Assembly (NCBI GenBank): GCA_018396915.1
Contig: JAGTRD010000012.1
Location: 1-42,902, forward strand
DNA from: Candidatus Bathyarchaeota archaeon
GTDB taxonomy: Archaea > Thermoproteota > Bathyarchaeia > 40CM-2-53-6 > RBG-13-38-9
Direction: 5' to 3'
DNA length: 42,902 bases
Shown here one piece after another: positions 34,159 through 42,727 of the stretch (position 1 is its first letter; each line of letters starts with the position of its first letter). The position numbers and the translations under genes are program-made. The notes below the pieces were generated by a model that saw only the letters and a list, made by a program, of their open reading frames with translations, ran no database searches and had not been told where the DNA came from.

Positions 34159-34417
34159 TAGAGAGAAAGTTGTTGAGGAGGTGTACAGATGTGTTAGAGT
34201 GCTCTGTGAACGACTGGCACTGGAGAAGGTTATCCTTTTCGGATCTTATGCTAAAGGAAGATATACTGTGGCAAGCGACATAGGTCTTCTAATAGTATTT
34301 GATGATGAGAAGATTGGGGGATGAGTTTTGCACATTATACCCAAAAGCAACCTTAAATTCTATAAAGATTCGAAATGGATGAAGACTATTGAAGAAGAGG
34401 GAGTAAAAATTCTCTAG
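34109..34417 (+). pseudogene. Decayed MNT nucleotidyltransferase (HEPN partner)
   Basis: The frame from ATG 34109 reads CERLALEKVILFGSYAKGRY, TVASDIGLLIVFDDEK and then stops at 34324. The catalytic pattern GSYAKG...SD-x-D has lost its second Asp (SDIG for SDID). One frame over, the typical C-terminal segment PKSNLKFYKDSKWMKTIEEE and GVKIL ends at 34417. The middle segment between the two is largely deleted. In active systems this enzyme adds AMP to the HEPN toxin; both partners are broken here. Confidence 0.7.
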
Positions 34418-34608
34418 ATAATCTTTGGAAGAATCTGTTGTAAGGAATGTGTAGAGTCACTGAGCAGATATGTCTAAAGGTAAACCTTTACAGATGCTGT
34501 TAGATATCGAACTGTTCAGATGGACCCCGGCTTCGAAGCCTGTTTAATGGTGGTCCAATGGCAAGATGAATCTTCCAGACGATATCCGTAGATTAGCTGC
34601 CTCACATG

Positions 34609-35019
34609 TCAACTCTGTCTTGAAAGAGCATTTTCAACCATCCTATACCTACTATACATGTAACTATTGAATATAGAATCCTTATAGAGAATACTCCTAA
34701 CCTTCGCGTAGTCATTTAGATGGATCAGCTGGTCTACATACGTACCTTCCTGCAGCATGATGCCCCTAGTCCTATCTTCAATAGTAATTACCCCATCTGA
34801 TTTAAGGGAGTTGAGAGCCTCATCAATAACATTGGCTTTCACAGTGTAAGGTCGGCCTAGAAAGTCGAGCAGCTTACCTATATCCATAAAGAGTTCACTC
34901 CTCCATAAAACTCCTCTGTAAACAGTCAGAACCCTGACAATATCCGCTTTCATCTTACTCAGCTCAGACTCATCGCCGACATTCAGTATCGACTCAACCT
35001 TTCCAGTTACATCAGACAT
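34609..35019 (-). CDS. Hypothetical protein, possible winged-helix fold
   Basis: A 136-residue soluble protein. ELSKMKADIVRVLTVYRGVLW, DIGKLLDFLGRPYTVKANVI and DEALNSLKSDGVITIEDRTR suggest a winged helix with a beta wing (GVITIEDRTRGIML), so it may be a DNA-binding regulator. The C-terminal helix is rich in Tyr and basic residues (YSRYRMVENAL). I do not recognise a named family. It stands alone between decayed genes. Confidence 0.6.
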   Translation of the reverse strand: MSDVTGKVESILNVGDESELSKMKADIVRVLTVYRGVLWRSELFMDIGKLLDFLGRPYTVKANVIDEALNSLKSDGVITIEDRTRGIMLQEGTYVDQLIHLNDYAKVRSILYKDSIFNSYMYSRYRMVENALSRQS

Positions 35020-35279
35020 TGCCGAAACAAGAATAGATACAGCATAGACAAATATTTAAAATGTGAATAGGAAACCCAATAGGCTTTCAATTTGCCTGAT
35101 GTTTCTCGGATTCTAAAAAGTCTGGAGATCATGGAAGGCTTTCTAGGCTATGAAGGTTAAAGATTGACCGATAAATTAAGGGGTGTATCTGGAGGAGTTT
35201 AACCTGGTGTTTCATATGTAAACTTAATGAGGTTTTACAGTTACACATCTGCAGCAGCTGGTAAAGTAAACTGGTTGAC

Positions 35280-35567
35280 ATGATTGCGGTTATCGTAACT
35301 CTTATTGTAGAATTTTTGGGTGCTTTGATCGGTTTGGGTGGAGCCAGTATTTTCATCAGAATCCTTATCTGGTCTGATGTACTTATAAAATACGGTATTG
35401 CCGCAGGTATGGTTGCGATCATCGCTACTTCAAGTAGCTCAGCAACATCCTATGTAAGGGAACATATCACAAATTTGAAAGCCGCCTTCTACCTCCAAAT
35501 ATTCACTGTCATAGGGGCGATCATTGGAGCTACCATCAATACGCTTATTGCACCGGAAGAAGTTTAG
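35280..35567 (+). pseudogene. N-terminal fragment of a TauE/SafE-type exporter
   Basis: The 95 codons give three or four hydrophobic helices. LIVEFLGALIGLGGASIFIRILI matches the first repeat of TauE/SafE anion exporters (GLLG-x-GGG pattern), followed by AAGMVAIIATSSSSATSYVR and LQIFTVIGAIIGATINTLIA. The family normally has about 250 residues and a second repeat; here the frame stops after the first. A remnant of DUF1634, the usual neighbour of this exporter, follows. It is a truncated gene, not a small protein. Confidence 0.65.
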
Positions 35568-35636
35568 ATATTATTCTTGAGCTTAGGTTCGCCTTAAAAG
35601 GAGCCAACCTATTCATCTTAGCCTATTCCACATTAA

Positions 35637-35822
35637 GTTCTTCTCCCAGGGTCATCCAAATCTTTCAACATACTCAGCCTAGGATTAGCCCTCATAATAA
35701 TTACACCATACATCAGGGTAGTGGCCTCAGTGGTTTACTTCAGAACACTCAGAGGAGTAAAATGTCTCTTCATAATCCTATCAGTCCTATTGATCCTCGC
35801 CGCAAGCCTAGTAACTCATTGA
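35637..35822 (+). pseudogene. Remnant of a DUF1634 membrane protein gene
   Basis: An open frame without a start codon reads SLGLALIIITPYIRVVASVV, then YFRTLRGVKCLFIILSVLLI and LAASLVTH. TPYIRV followed by a charged turn and a last helix is characteristic of DUF1634, a small protein commonly encoded next to TauE/SafE exporters. Its first helix is missing. Together with the preceding TauE fragment it is the relic of a two-gene operon. Confidence 0.6.
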
Positions 35823-36179
35823 AGCATTTGAGCCTACGTAACAAAGAACAAGTCACCCTGGCCAGCACGATAGTTAACAACATACAAAATCCTAGACTAT
35901 CTTGAAGTTCCATGTGAGTGATTCTCGTCTCAGCAGGCGAGAAGGGCATGGTCAAGCAGAATTGAAAGGTGATGGCCAGAGTCTGCAAAATTGGATTCGA
36001 ATTGCAGAATTACCATATTATAAATCATATTTCTAAACTCTTAGATAATTTCCTCAACACCCCTTATCAAACATTTCTGTATATAGATGGAACAGAAGAT
36101 TCTCATCTTCATGAATAGGGACCGTAAATTTTTTAAAGGTTCAAGTTCATAAAATTCAAGATATAGAAGGGTGTTAATA
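35823..36179. other. Intergenic region before the sugar-type ABC operon
   Basis: About 360 bases. An AT-rich promoter-like stretch (aaattttttaaagg, about 36125-36139) precedes the substrate-binding protein gene. Nothing else is supported. Confidence 0.35.
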
Positions 36180-37655
36180 TTGTCTGAGGAGAAGAAGGTT
36201 TCTAGAAGAAGTTGGATGAAGTATGCTGGGGCTGGAGTCGTCGTCGTAGCAGCAGCTGCTGGAGCAGGATACTATGCAACACAACCTAAACCAACACCTA
36301 CACCAACAACCCCCACACCAACACCGACAACACCCACACCAGCGCCAGCTAAAGTTCTGAAGGTATGGCAGCTCTCATATGCATCTGAAACTGATCGAGT
36401 TAAATGGGAAAACATATACGCTAAATTTACGAAAGAAACCGGAATTAAAGTTGAGACATCAAATTTTGGAGGAGATGATATTGTTTCTAAGTGTACCAAT
36501 ATATTTGAATCAAAGGCTGTTGAGAATTTTCCAGATCTGATAAGCCCTGCTTGGTCGATGAACCCAGTTTGGTCTGTAAGAGGATATCTTGAGCCTTTAG
36601 ACGATATAATGGACTGGCTTAAAAGCAATTATGGTAACGATATAATCAAGGGACTACCGGAAGTTTGTTACTGGATGGGAGGTAAAGGGGAGAGGCATTA
36701 CTATGCGGTTCCTACGGGGGTTGTTGTTGGAGCACACTTCTGGAGAGGAGATATTCTGCAGAAGGTTGGTATAGACATAAAAGACCTTTCGGAATTCGAG
36801 GGATTTGACAAAGCTTTGTATAAGATTAAAGACAAGATAAAGGAGCTAGGTATATTAGCGCCACTGAGTGCCCAAACATCAGCAACAGGATCTACAGACT
36901 GTACATATCCAATCTACATACTCTTCCAAGCGTTTTCCGGGGTAAATCCAGTAGATCCGAATACCCTTAAACTGCAGTTAGATGATACGCCTGAGCATTT
37001 TCAGGCACTCGTAAAAGTAGTAGAAACATATGCCAGATGGTACAAAGACGGGATAAATATCAAGTCAGCACTAGTGGATGCCGGTGTAGACAATAACCTC
37101 CAATTCATAAACGGACAAGTGGCGTGCACATTCAATGGCATAGCAAGTATATATGCGGTTCTCAAGGATAGAAAGGCGCCATTCCTAGACAGCACCATAA
37201 CACTCCCAGTTCCTGGAAACGCTTCAAAGAACGTTAAACCACAAGGTGCTATCGATCCGAGATTTATGATGATTCCAGCGGGTCTGCCGAAAGAGAGAAT
37301 AGAATTAGCTAAGACATTTATAAAATTCTTCTTGAAGAAAGAAAACTACATGGAATGGTTTGGGACAACTGGAGGATTCGGCTGGTATGACTGCCCAATA
37401 TACCTAAGTATGGCAAATGCAGAGCCATATGTTTCAAACCCCGTATGGAGGGGGGTGAAAGACACAGTATTAGTCGGGGGATTTCCGCCTATAGATCTTT
37501 GGCGGCCATCTCTTGGCGTACTTCGTCCTGCTCCGCCAACTATAGAAATAGGAGGCTATATACTGGGAAAATATTCCAGTGCAGAAGATGCTGCGAAAGC
37601 TATAGTGACAAGGATCAAGAATCTGGCTAAACAATATGATATTGGATTGCCATAA
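36180..37655 (+). CDS. ABC transporter substrate-binding protein, CUT1 type, Tat signal
   Basis: A 491-residue extracellular solute-binding protein. The N-terminus MSEEKKVSRRSWMKYAGAGV has a twin-arginine pattern (SRRSWMK, compare SRRxFLK) before a hydrophobic helix, so it is probably exported folded. A Thr/Pro linker (residues about 37-57) joins the anchor to the binding domain, which begins KVLKVWQLSYASETDRVKWE, typical of family 1 binding proteins for sugars or glycerol derivatives. The TTG at 36180 has GGGTG at good spacing; a GTG at 36171 adds 3 residues. The ATPases and permeases follow after a T-tract and a 116-base gap. Confidence 0.85.
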   Translation: MSEEKKVSRRSWMKYAGAGVVVVAAAAGAGYYATQPKPTPTPTTPTPTPTTPTPAPAKVLKVWQLSYASETDRVKWENIYAKFTKETGIKVETSNFGGDDIVSKCTNIFESKAVENFPDLISPAWSMNPVWSVRGYLEPLDDIMDWLKSNYGNDIIKGLPEVCYWMGGKGERHYYAVPTGVVVGAHFWRGDILQKVGIDIKDLSEFEGFDKALYKIKDKIKELGILAPLSAQTSATGSTDCTYPIYILFQAFSGVNPVDPNTLKLQLDDTPEHFQALVKVVETYARWYKDGINIKSALVDAGVDNNLQFINGQVACTFNGIASIYAVLKDRKAPFLDSTITLPVPGNASKNVKPQGAIDPRFMMIPAGLPKERIELAKTFIKFFLKKENYMEWFGTTGGFGWYDCPIYLSMANAEPYVSNPVWRGVKDTVLVGGFPPIDLWRPSLGVLRPAPPTIEIGGYILGKYSSAEDAAKAIVTRIKNLAKQYDIGLP

Positions 37656-37664
37656 ACATCCACC

Positions 37665-37678
37665 TTTTTTTGTTTTTA
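37665..37678 (+). terminator. T-rich stretch after the binding-protein gene
   Basis: TTTTTTTGTTTTT lies 10 bases after the stop. Archaeal polymerase often terminates at T-tracts, so partial termination here would give more binding protein than ATPase and permease. Confidence 0.45.
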
Positions 37679-37771
37679 ATTTCGAATGTAATGTATATTC
37701 AAATAGATAGAATAATTTAATGGTGAAGAAATAAAATTCGCGGAAGCAATAATGTAATGGTTGACTAAAAT

Positions 37772-38878
37772 TTGAGTACAGTCAGACTTGAGAACATAAC
37801 TAAAACTTTTAACGGGAAAAAAGTATTAAAGAATATCAGTATGGAGATTAAGGATAAAGCTCTCACCGTTCTTCTAGGACCCCCTGGCGCTGGCAAAACG
37901 ACCTTGTTTAGGATAATAGCCGGTGTTGAGCGTCCAGAAACAGGTAAAATTTTTTTCGGAGAGAAGGACGTAACAATGCTCCCACCAAGGGAAAGACATG
38001 TTGGTTTAGTTTTTCAAAGTTATGCACTGTACCCTCATAGGACTGCGTACGAAAATATTGCTTCACCCTTGAAAGCCACAACAATGAAAAAAGCGGAGAT
38101 AGATGAAAGGGTCCACTCAATCGCAGAAAAGCTCGGTATCACCCAAGTTCTGAATAAGCTTCCTAAAGAAATGAGTGGGGGGCAGAGACAGAGGGTAGCA
38201 ATAGCCAGAGCCCTTGTTCGAGATGCAAATATATATATGCTCGACGAGCCTTTAACCAATGTTGACTATAAAATACGTGAAACAATGCGCATTGAACTAA
38301 AAAAGATACTTAAGGAACGAGGCGGTACAATAGCGTATGCTACCCCAGATCCACAAGAAGCAATGTCATTAAGTGATTATACCGCACTCATCCTAGACGG
38401 ATCCTTAGAGCAATACGGCTCAATGGAAGAGGTGTATAATAAGCCAAAGAACAAAAAAGTTGGCTTCTACTTCAGCTTTCCTCCTATGAACCAGTACACA
38501 GGCAAACTTGTTGAAGTTGGGAAATACACATATATCGATACGGGTGTAATGAAGATAGATGTAACTCATGCAGCTGATAAACTAAAGACAACTAATGAGA
38601 ATGAATTTATTATCGGTATTAGGCCAAATCAAATAAAGACTGAGACAGAAAATATTGGAAACCCAATTGAACTGGAGCTGGATGTTATTATAACGGAAAT
38701 TATAGGCTCGGAATCTCTTGTTCACCTTAAATTTGGAGACCAGAAAATGGTTATATATGTTCCATCAATTAGAAGATATGAACCTAAAGACAAGATTAGG
38801 GTAGCATTTAACCAAAAAGAAATTTATATCTTTAGTAAAGATACCGGAGACCTGATTTATTCTCCTTCGGTGGTCTAA
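37772..38878 (+). CDS. CUT1-type ABC ATPase 1, H-loop His missing
   Basis: A 368-residue MalK-like ATPase from a TTG start. Walker A GPPGAGKTT (residues 36-44), Q82, signature MSGGQ (134-138) and the Walker B Glu (MLDEP, E159) are intact. The H-loop reads YATPDPQEA, with Pro192 where the catalytic His belongs (codon CCA). From about residue 240 there is an OB-type regulatory domain. Its own ATP site should be weak, but its signature motif can complete the site of ATPase 2. The next gene starts 1 base after the stop. Confidence 0.88.
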   Translation: MSTVRLENITKTFNGKKVLKNISMEIKDKALTVLLGPPGAGKTTLFRIIAGVERPETGKIFFGEKDVTMLPPRERHVGLVFQSYALYPHRTAYENIASPLKATTMKKAEIDERVHSIAEKLGITQVLNKLPKEMSGGQRQRVAIARALVRDANIYMLDEPLTNVDYKIRETMRIELKKILKERGGTIAYATPDPQEAMSLSDYTALILDGSLEQYGSMEEVYNKPKNKKVGFYFSFPPMNQYTGKLVEVGKYTYIDTGVMKIDVTHAADKLKTTNENEFIIGIRPNQIKTETENIGNPIELELDVIITEIIGSESLVHLKFGDQKMVIYVPSIRRYEPKDKIRVAFNQKEIYIFSKDTGDLIYSPSVV

Positions 38879-38879
38879 A

Positions 38880-39956
38880 ATGGTAGAGATTAGACTTGAA
38901 AATATTACTCATATTTATGTTACTGGTAGAAAAATGCAAACAATTGCCGTAAAGGATATAAATTTAATTTTTCCGCATGCGTCCTTTTGCGCTCTTCTCG
39001 GCCCTTCGGGTTGCGGTAAAACTACCTTGATGAGAATTATCGCTGGATTAAATATTCAAACTAAAGGGCATGTTTATTTTGATGATCATGAAGTTAGCAT
39101 ATTAACTCCAAGAGAGAGAAATGTGGCAATGATCTTCCAGTTTCCAGTATTGTATGAAATGAATGTTTACGAAAATATCGCCTTTCCCTTAAGGAATGTG
39201 AAAGTGCCTGAGAATGAAGTTAAAAGGAAAGTTAAAGAAGTTGCTGAACTTGTAGGCATATCGAATATTCTCAATGTTCATCCTATGACTCTTGATATGG
39301 GGGGCAGACAAAAAGTCGTTCTTGCAAGGGCACTGGTTAGAGAGCCGAATGTATTCTTATTCGACGAACCACTTACAAACTTAGACCCGCTTGGGAGACT
39401 TGAGATGAGAAGCAAAATCAAAGAATTACAGAAGAACATTAAAACAACTATGATTTATGTGACACATGACCAAGCGGAAGCATTAACCCTCGCTGACAAA
39501 ATAGCAGTAATGGACTTTGGAGTTGTTATACAATATGCCGAGCCTACAGAACTATATGAGTGCCCTAGGAATGAGTTCGTAGGCTTCTTTATCGGCAACC
39601 CTGGTATGAACTTTATTTCTGGGACTCTCGAAGGCAATGTTTTAAGCTTTGGAGAATTCAAGTACGATGTCTCTGATGTTGCTGAGAAGCTTAAAGAGTA
39701 TGGCACAGAATTCAAATTAGGGATTAGAGCAGAATATGTAGAGGTCAGCAAGAAACCTAATGAGAATTTCTTTAAAGGCAAATGTTTAGTATCAGAATAT
39801 CTCGGAGCATCGACTTTACTTGATATAAAGATAGGCGACAAGGAAATTAAGGCAAAACTACGATCTACTGATGTAAAAGAAGGAGATGAGGTATATGTGA
39901 ACTTTCCAAAACAGAAGGTTCATATATTTAATAAAAATGGAAACTTATTATTATAG
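38880..39956 (+). CDS. CUT1-type ABC ATPase 2, signature motif degenerate
   Basis: A 358-residue MalK-like ATPase. Walker A GPSGCGKTT (41-49), Q87, Walker B FDEP (E163) and the H-loop VTHDQAEA (H196) are intact. The signature motif, normally LSGGQ, is LDMGG (138-142). Paired with ATPase 1 this gives one complete ATP site (its own Walker A/H-loop with the partner's MSGGQ) and one degenerate site. A C-terminal OB-type domain follows from about residue 235. Two different ATPases in one CUT1 operon also occur in the glycerol importers (GlpS/GlpT) of some bacteria. Confidence 0.88.
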   Translation: MVEIRLENITHIYVTGRKMQTIAVKDINLIFPHASFCALLGPSGCGKTTLMRIIAGLNIQTKGHVYFDDHEVSILTPRERNVAMIFQFPVLYEMNVYENIAFPLRNVKVPENEVKRKVKEVAELVGISNILNVHPMTLDMGGRQKVVLARALVREPNVFLFDEPLTNLDPLGRLEMRSKIKELQKNIKTTMIYVTHDQAEALTLADKIAVMDFGVVIQYAEPTELYECPRNEFVGFFIGNPGMNFISGTLEGNVLSFGEFKYDVSDVAEKLKEYGTEFKLGIRAEYVEVSKKPNENFFKGKCLVSEYLGASTLLDIKIGDKEIKAKLRSTDVKEGDEVYVNFPKQKVHIFNKNGNLLL

Positions 39957-39966
39957 AGGTGGAAAT

Positions 39967-40845
39967 TTGAGTATTAAAAAATTTTATTTATTTGAAAAAT
40001 CTCTATACAGTAATCAATTTTATAATATATTTGCAACGTTACCTTCAGTTTTAGTTTTTTCCATTCTACTGATTATGCCTCTGGTCACTGAAATCATATA
40101 TGCCTTTTCGACACTAACAGAACCCTTATCACTGGGTTCGATAATGTATGTGCTTAACGAATCGCTCTATATAGAATCGTTTATTAGGACTGTAGTTTAT
40201 ATTATAATAGATATATTCATAAAATTCTTTGTGGGTTTAATAACAGCTATAGCTTTAAGACAGGTTAGAGGCTACAAATTTCTATGGGGCATCTTCCTCC
40301 TACCCTACACAATGCCCTTGGTCCCAGCCTTATATGTCTGGTATTGTATGTATCATCCAGCATGGGGCTTTCTAAATTATATTGCCAGAACAACTGGACT
40401 CACGCAGACAATAATTAATTTTCTAGGAGATCCATCAATCGCATTATACTCTCTTATATGGGCCCATGCATGGCGATTCACACCACTATGGACAACCATT
40501 CTTTTAGCTGGATTATTTGGAATCCCTGAGGAATATTATGAAAGTGCCAAAATCGATGGAGCAACACCATCGAGAACATTTTTCAGGATAACATTGCCCC
40601 TCATAAAAAGATACTTATTCTTAAACGCAACGCTATCATTAATATGGACTTCAGGTGAATTTGTTAGTATATGGGTATTAACCAAAGGCGGACCAGCAAA
40701 TTCAACTCATGTTTTAGGCTCATACGCTTACTGGTACATGATGGCGGGTGGAAACTACCACATCGCGGCAGCTGCGCTTGTATGCGCCTTCCCATTACTG
40801 ATGGTTTTAATTGCAATATTCTTTAGAATTTTGAGGTGGAGATAA
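39967..40845 (+). CDS. CUT1-type ABC permease (MalF-like)
   Basis: A 292-residue permease with six helices. The coupling EAA loop reads YESAKIDGATPSRTFFRITL, as in MalF/UgpA proteins. PLVPALYVWYCMYHPAWGFLNYI is a typical extracellular segment. TTG at 39967 is preferred because GAGGTGG (39955-39961) lies just before it; an ATG at 39937 would overlap the previous gene by 20 bases. Codons end mostly in A or T, unlike the liv and corrinoid operons. Confidence 0.87.
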   Translation: MSIKKFYLFEKSLYSNQFYNIFATLPSVLVFSILLIMPLVTEIIYAFSTLTEPLSLGSIMYVLNESLYIESFIRTVVYIIIDIFIKFFVGLITAIALRQVRGYKFLWGIFLLPYTMPLVPALYVWYCMYHPAWGFLNYIARTTGLTQTIINFLGDPSIALYSLIWAHAWRFTPLWTTILLAGLFGIPEEYYESAKIDGATPSRTFFRITLPLIKRYLFLNATLSLIWTSGEFVSIWVLTKGGPANSTHVLGSYAYWYMMAGGNYHIAAAALVCAFPLLMVLIAIFFRILRWR

Positions 40846-41685
40846 ATGAAAATTAAACCAGAAGACGCTGCTAGACTGTTAGCTTACATTTGTGTAATAT
40901 CTATTGGAACCACATGGCTATTTCCAATATTCTGGGCCTTTAGCAGTGCATTCAAGTACGATATAGATATATTCAATCCAGCGATGGTAATACCGCCAAG
41001 ATGGACACTGGACAATTTTAAAGAACCCTATTTTAAACCCATATTTCTGACTTGGATAGGGAACAGCTTCATTGTCTCTGGCATTACAACAGTCATTGTA
41101 ATACTTATAAGCGTCCCTGCAGGCCACATATTGGCAAGAGCAAGATCAAAATTTTACCATATATTATCAAGGATACTTATATTTGCATATCTGTTTCCAT
41201 CAACATTCCTTGTCGTAGGTTTTATAAGACTTCTAGGAGCGTTTGGAATGTTAAACTCATATTTAGGTGTCGTTTTAGCATATGTTGCTTTTAATGCGCC
41301 ATACGTAATATATCTAGTGTACTCATATATGTTTGCTATTCCAGAGGAACTTGAAGAAGCATTATTAGTCGATGGTTATACAAAGTTCCATGTATTAACG
41401 AAACTAATATTTCCTCTATCATTTCCAGTCATAGTTACAGGCGTATTATGGACTTTTATGCAGTCTTGGAACGAAGTATTATATGCACTAGTTATACTAA
41501 GCTCCCCGAATCTTATGACTGCTCCGATAGGTATGGCTACACTTCAGCCTGGTGAAAGCATAACTCCATGGGGCACACTCTGGGCTTTCTCCCTTATATA
41601 CTCAATTCCCCCATTAATTGTGTTTTATGCTCTTCAGCAATATTACATAACAGGTATTATGAGAGGAGCTGTAAAAGCAGCTTGA
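40846..41685 (+). CDS. CUT1-type ABC permease (MalG-like)
   Basis: A 279-residue permease with six helices and the EAA loop EELEEALLVDGYTKFHVLTK. WTLDNFKEPYF and WIGNSFIVSGITTVIVIL are standard MalG-type phrases. It starts directly after the stop of the previous permease. The last gene of the operon; a promoter for module C lies 320 bases on. The substrate may be a sugar, glycerol-like compound or a methylated polyol, and proximity to module C makes a methylated substrate worth testing. Confidence 0.88.
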   Translation: MKIKPEDAARLLAYICVISIGTTWLFPIFWAFSSAFKYDIDIFNPAMVIPPRWTLDNFKEPYFKPIFLTWIGNSFIVSGITTVIVILISVPAGHILARARSKFYHILSRILIFAYLFPSTFLVVGFIRLLGAFGMLNSYLGVVLAYVAFNAPYVIYLVYSYMFAIPEELEEALLVDGYTKFHVLTKLIFPLSFPVIVTGVLWTFMQSWNEVLYALVILSSPNLMTAPIGMATLQPGESITPWGTLWAFSLIYSIPPLIVFYALQQYYITGIMRGAVKAA

Positions 41686-42067
41686 AACCACTTCAAGCTA
41701 TTACTTTTTACAAGTTTAACATTAAAAATTATTTTAACTAAATACGGAAACTGATATTGAGTAAGGACATTACAATGTAATTTTTAGATCAACCATTTAT
41801 TTAGTGCATGAGTTTTGTTTGAGATCTATATTTAGATTAAATTAATAAAACTATTGCTGTTGTTTTGATGATGGCTATCTACTTTTATCTTTAGTATCAA
41901 GGTTATATTTGACGGGACGCTTTCTCTTACTCTCTCGCTTTGTGTGCTTCAATTTTTGATTTAATTGGTACTTCTTTAATCTATGCGCACGACTTGAGAG
42001 TAGGATAAATCTTATATATTATAAATTAATATTTTGGATTCAACGCACAGCTTCAAGGTGTTTACTC
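41686..42067. other. Intergenic region with module C promoter
   Basis: About 380 bases, AT-rich. A good TATA-like cttatatatt (42011-42020) predicts a start near 42042, 26 bases before the corrinoid ATG at 42068. No other feature was seen. Confidence 0.4.
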
Positions 42068-42727
42068 ATGACCTCTAAGGTTGAAGTTTTGGAGAAGATA
42101 AGGCGAAACATTGGCGATCTCGATTTTGAAGGTGCGAGTGAATCAGTTAAAGAAGCTTTGAACATGGGCATTAACCCTGCTGAGATAATAACTGATGGAA
42201 TATCTAAAGGTGAAGAGATTGTTGGACAGAAATTTGAGAAGAATGAGTATTTTCTATCTGAGCTTATAATGGCTGGGGAGATGACTAAGCAGTTGCTGGA
42301 TATACTTAAACCGCATATAGAGAAGGGTGGGGTTAAACCGAAGGGGAGAATTGTCATCGGAACGGTTGAAGGTGATATTCACGATATTGGAAAGAATATA
42401 GTTATAATGTTTCTGCAGTCGAGAGGTTTCGATGTTGTAGATTTAGGGGTTGATGTGCCTGTGGATAAATTTATTGACGCTGTCAGAGAGTATGAGCCTC
42501 AGATCTTGGCTATGTCGGCGCTGATGACTCTGACAGCGCCGGTTATGGGTGAGGTGATAAAAAGATTAAGGGAGGTAAGCCTCAGAAGTAAGGTCAAGGT
42601 TATAATTGGTGGTGCTCCGACCACACCTGAGTTTGGGGAGAGTATTGGAGCAGACTACCAGACCACGGACCCTGTGAAAGGTGTTGAGAAATGTCTTGAA
42701 TGGGTTAAAAGTGGAGTTGATGGTTGA
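42068..42727 (+). CDS. Corrinoid protein of methyltransferase module C
   Basis: A 219-residue B12-binding methyl carrier. The helical cap includes EKNEYFLSELIMAGEMTKQL. The cofactor motif is D103-x-H105-x-x-G108 (GDIHDIGKN), with AMSALMTLT and IIGGAPT. It shares the same layout as the A and B carriers but differs in its cap. The downstream methyltransferase starts at its stop codon (TGATG), so the two are coupled. Confidence 0.92.
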   Translation: MTSKVEVLEKIRRNIGDLDFEGASESVKEALNMGINPAEIITDGISKGEEIVGQKFEKNEYFLSELIMAGEMTKQLLDILKPHIEKGGVKPKGRIVIGTVEGDIHDIGKNIVIMFLQSRGFDVVDLGVDVPVDKFIDAVREYEPQILAMSALMTLTAPVMGEVIKRLREVSLRSKVKVIIGGAPTTPEFGESIGADYQTTDPVKGVEKCLEWVKSGVDG

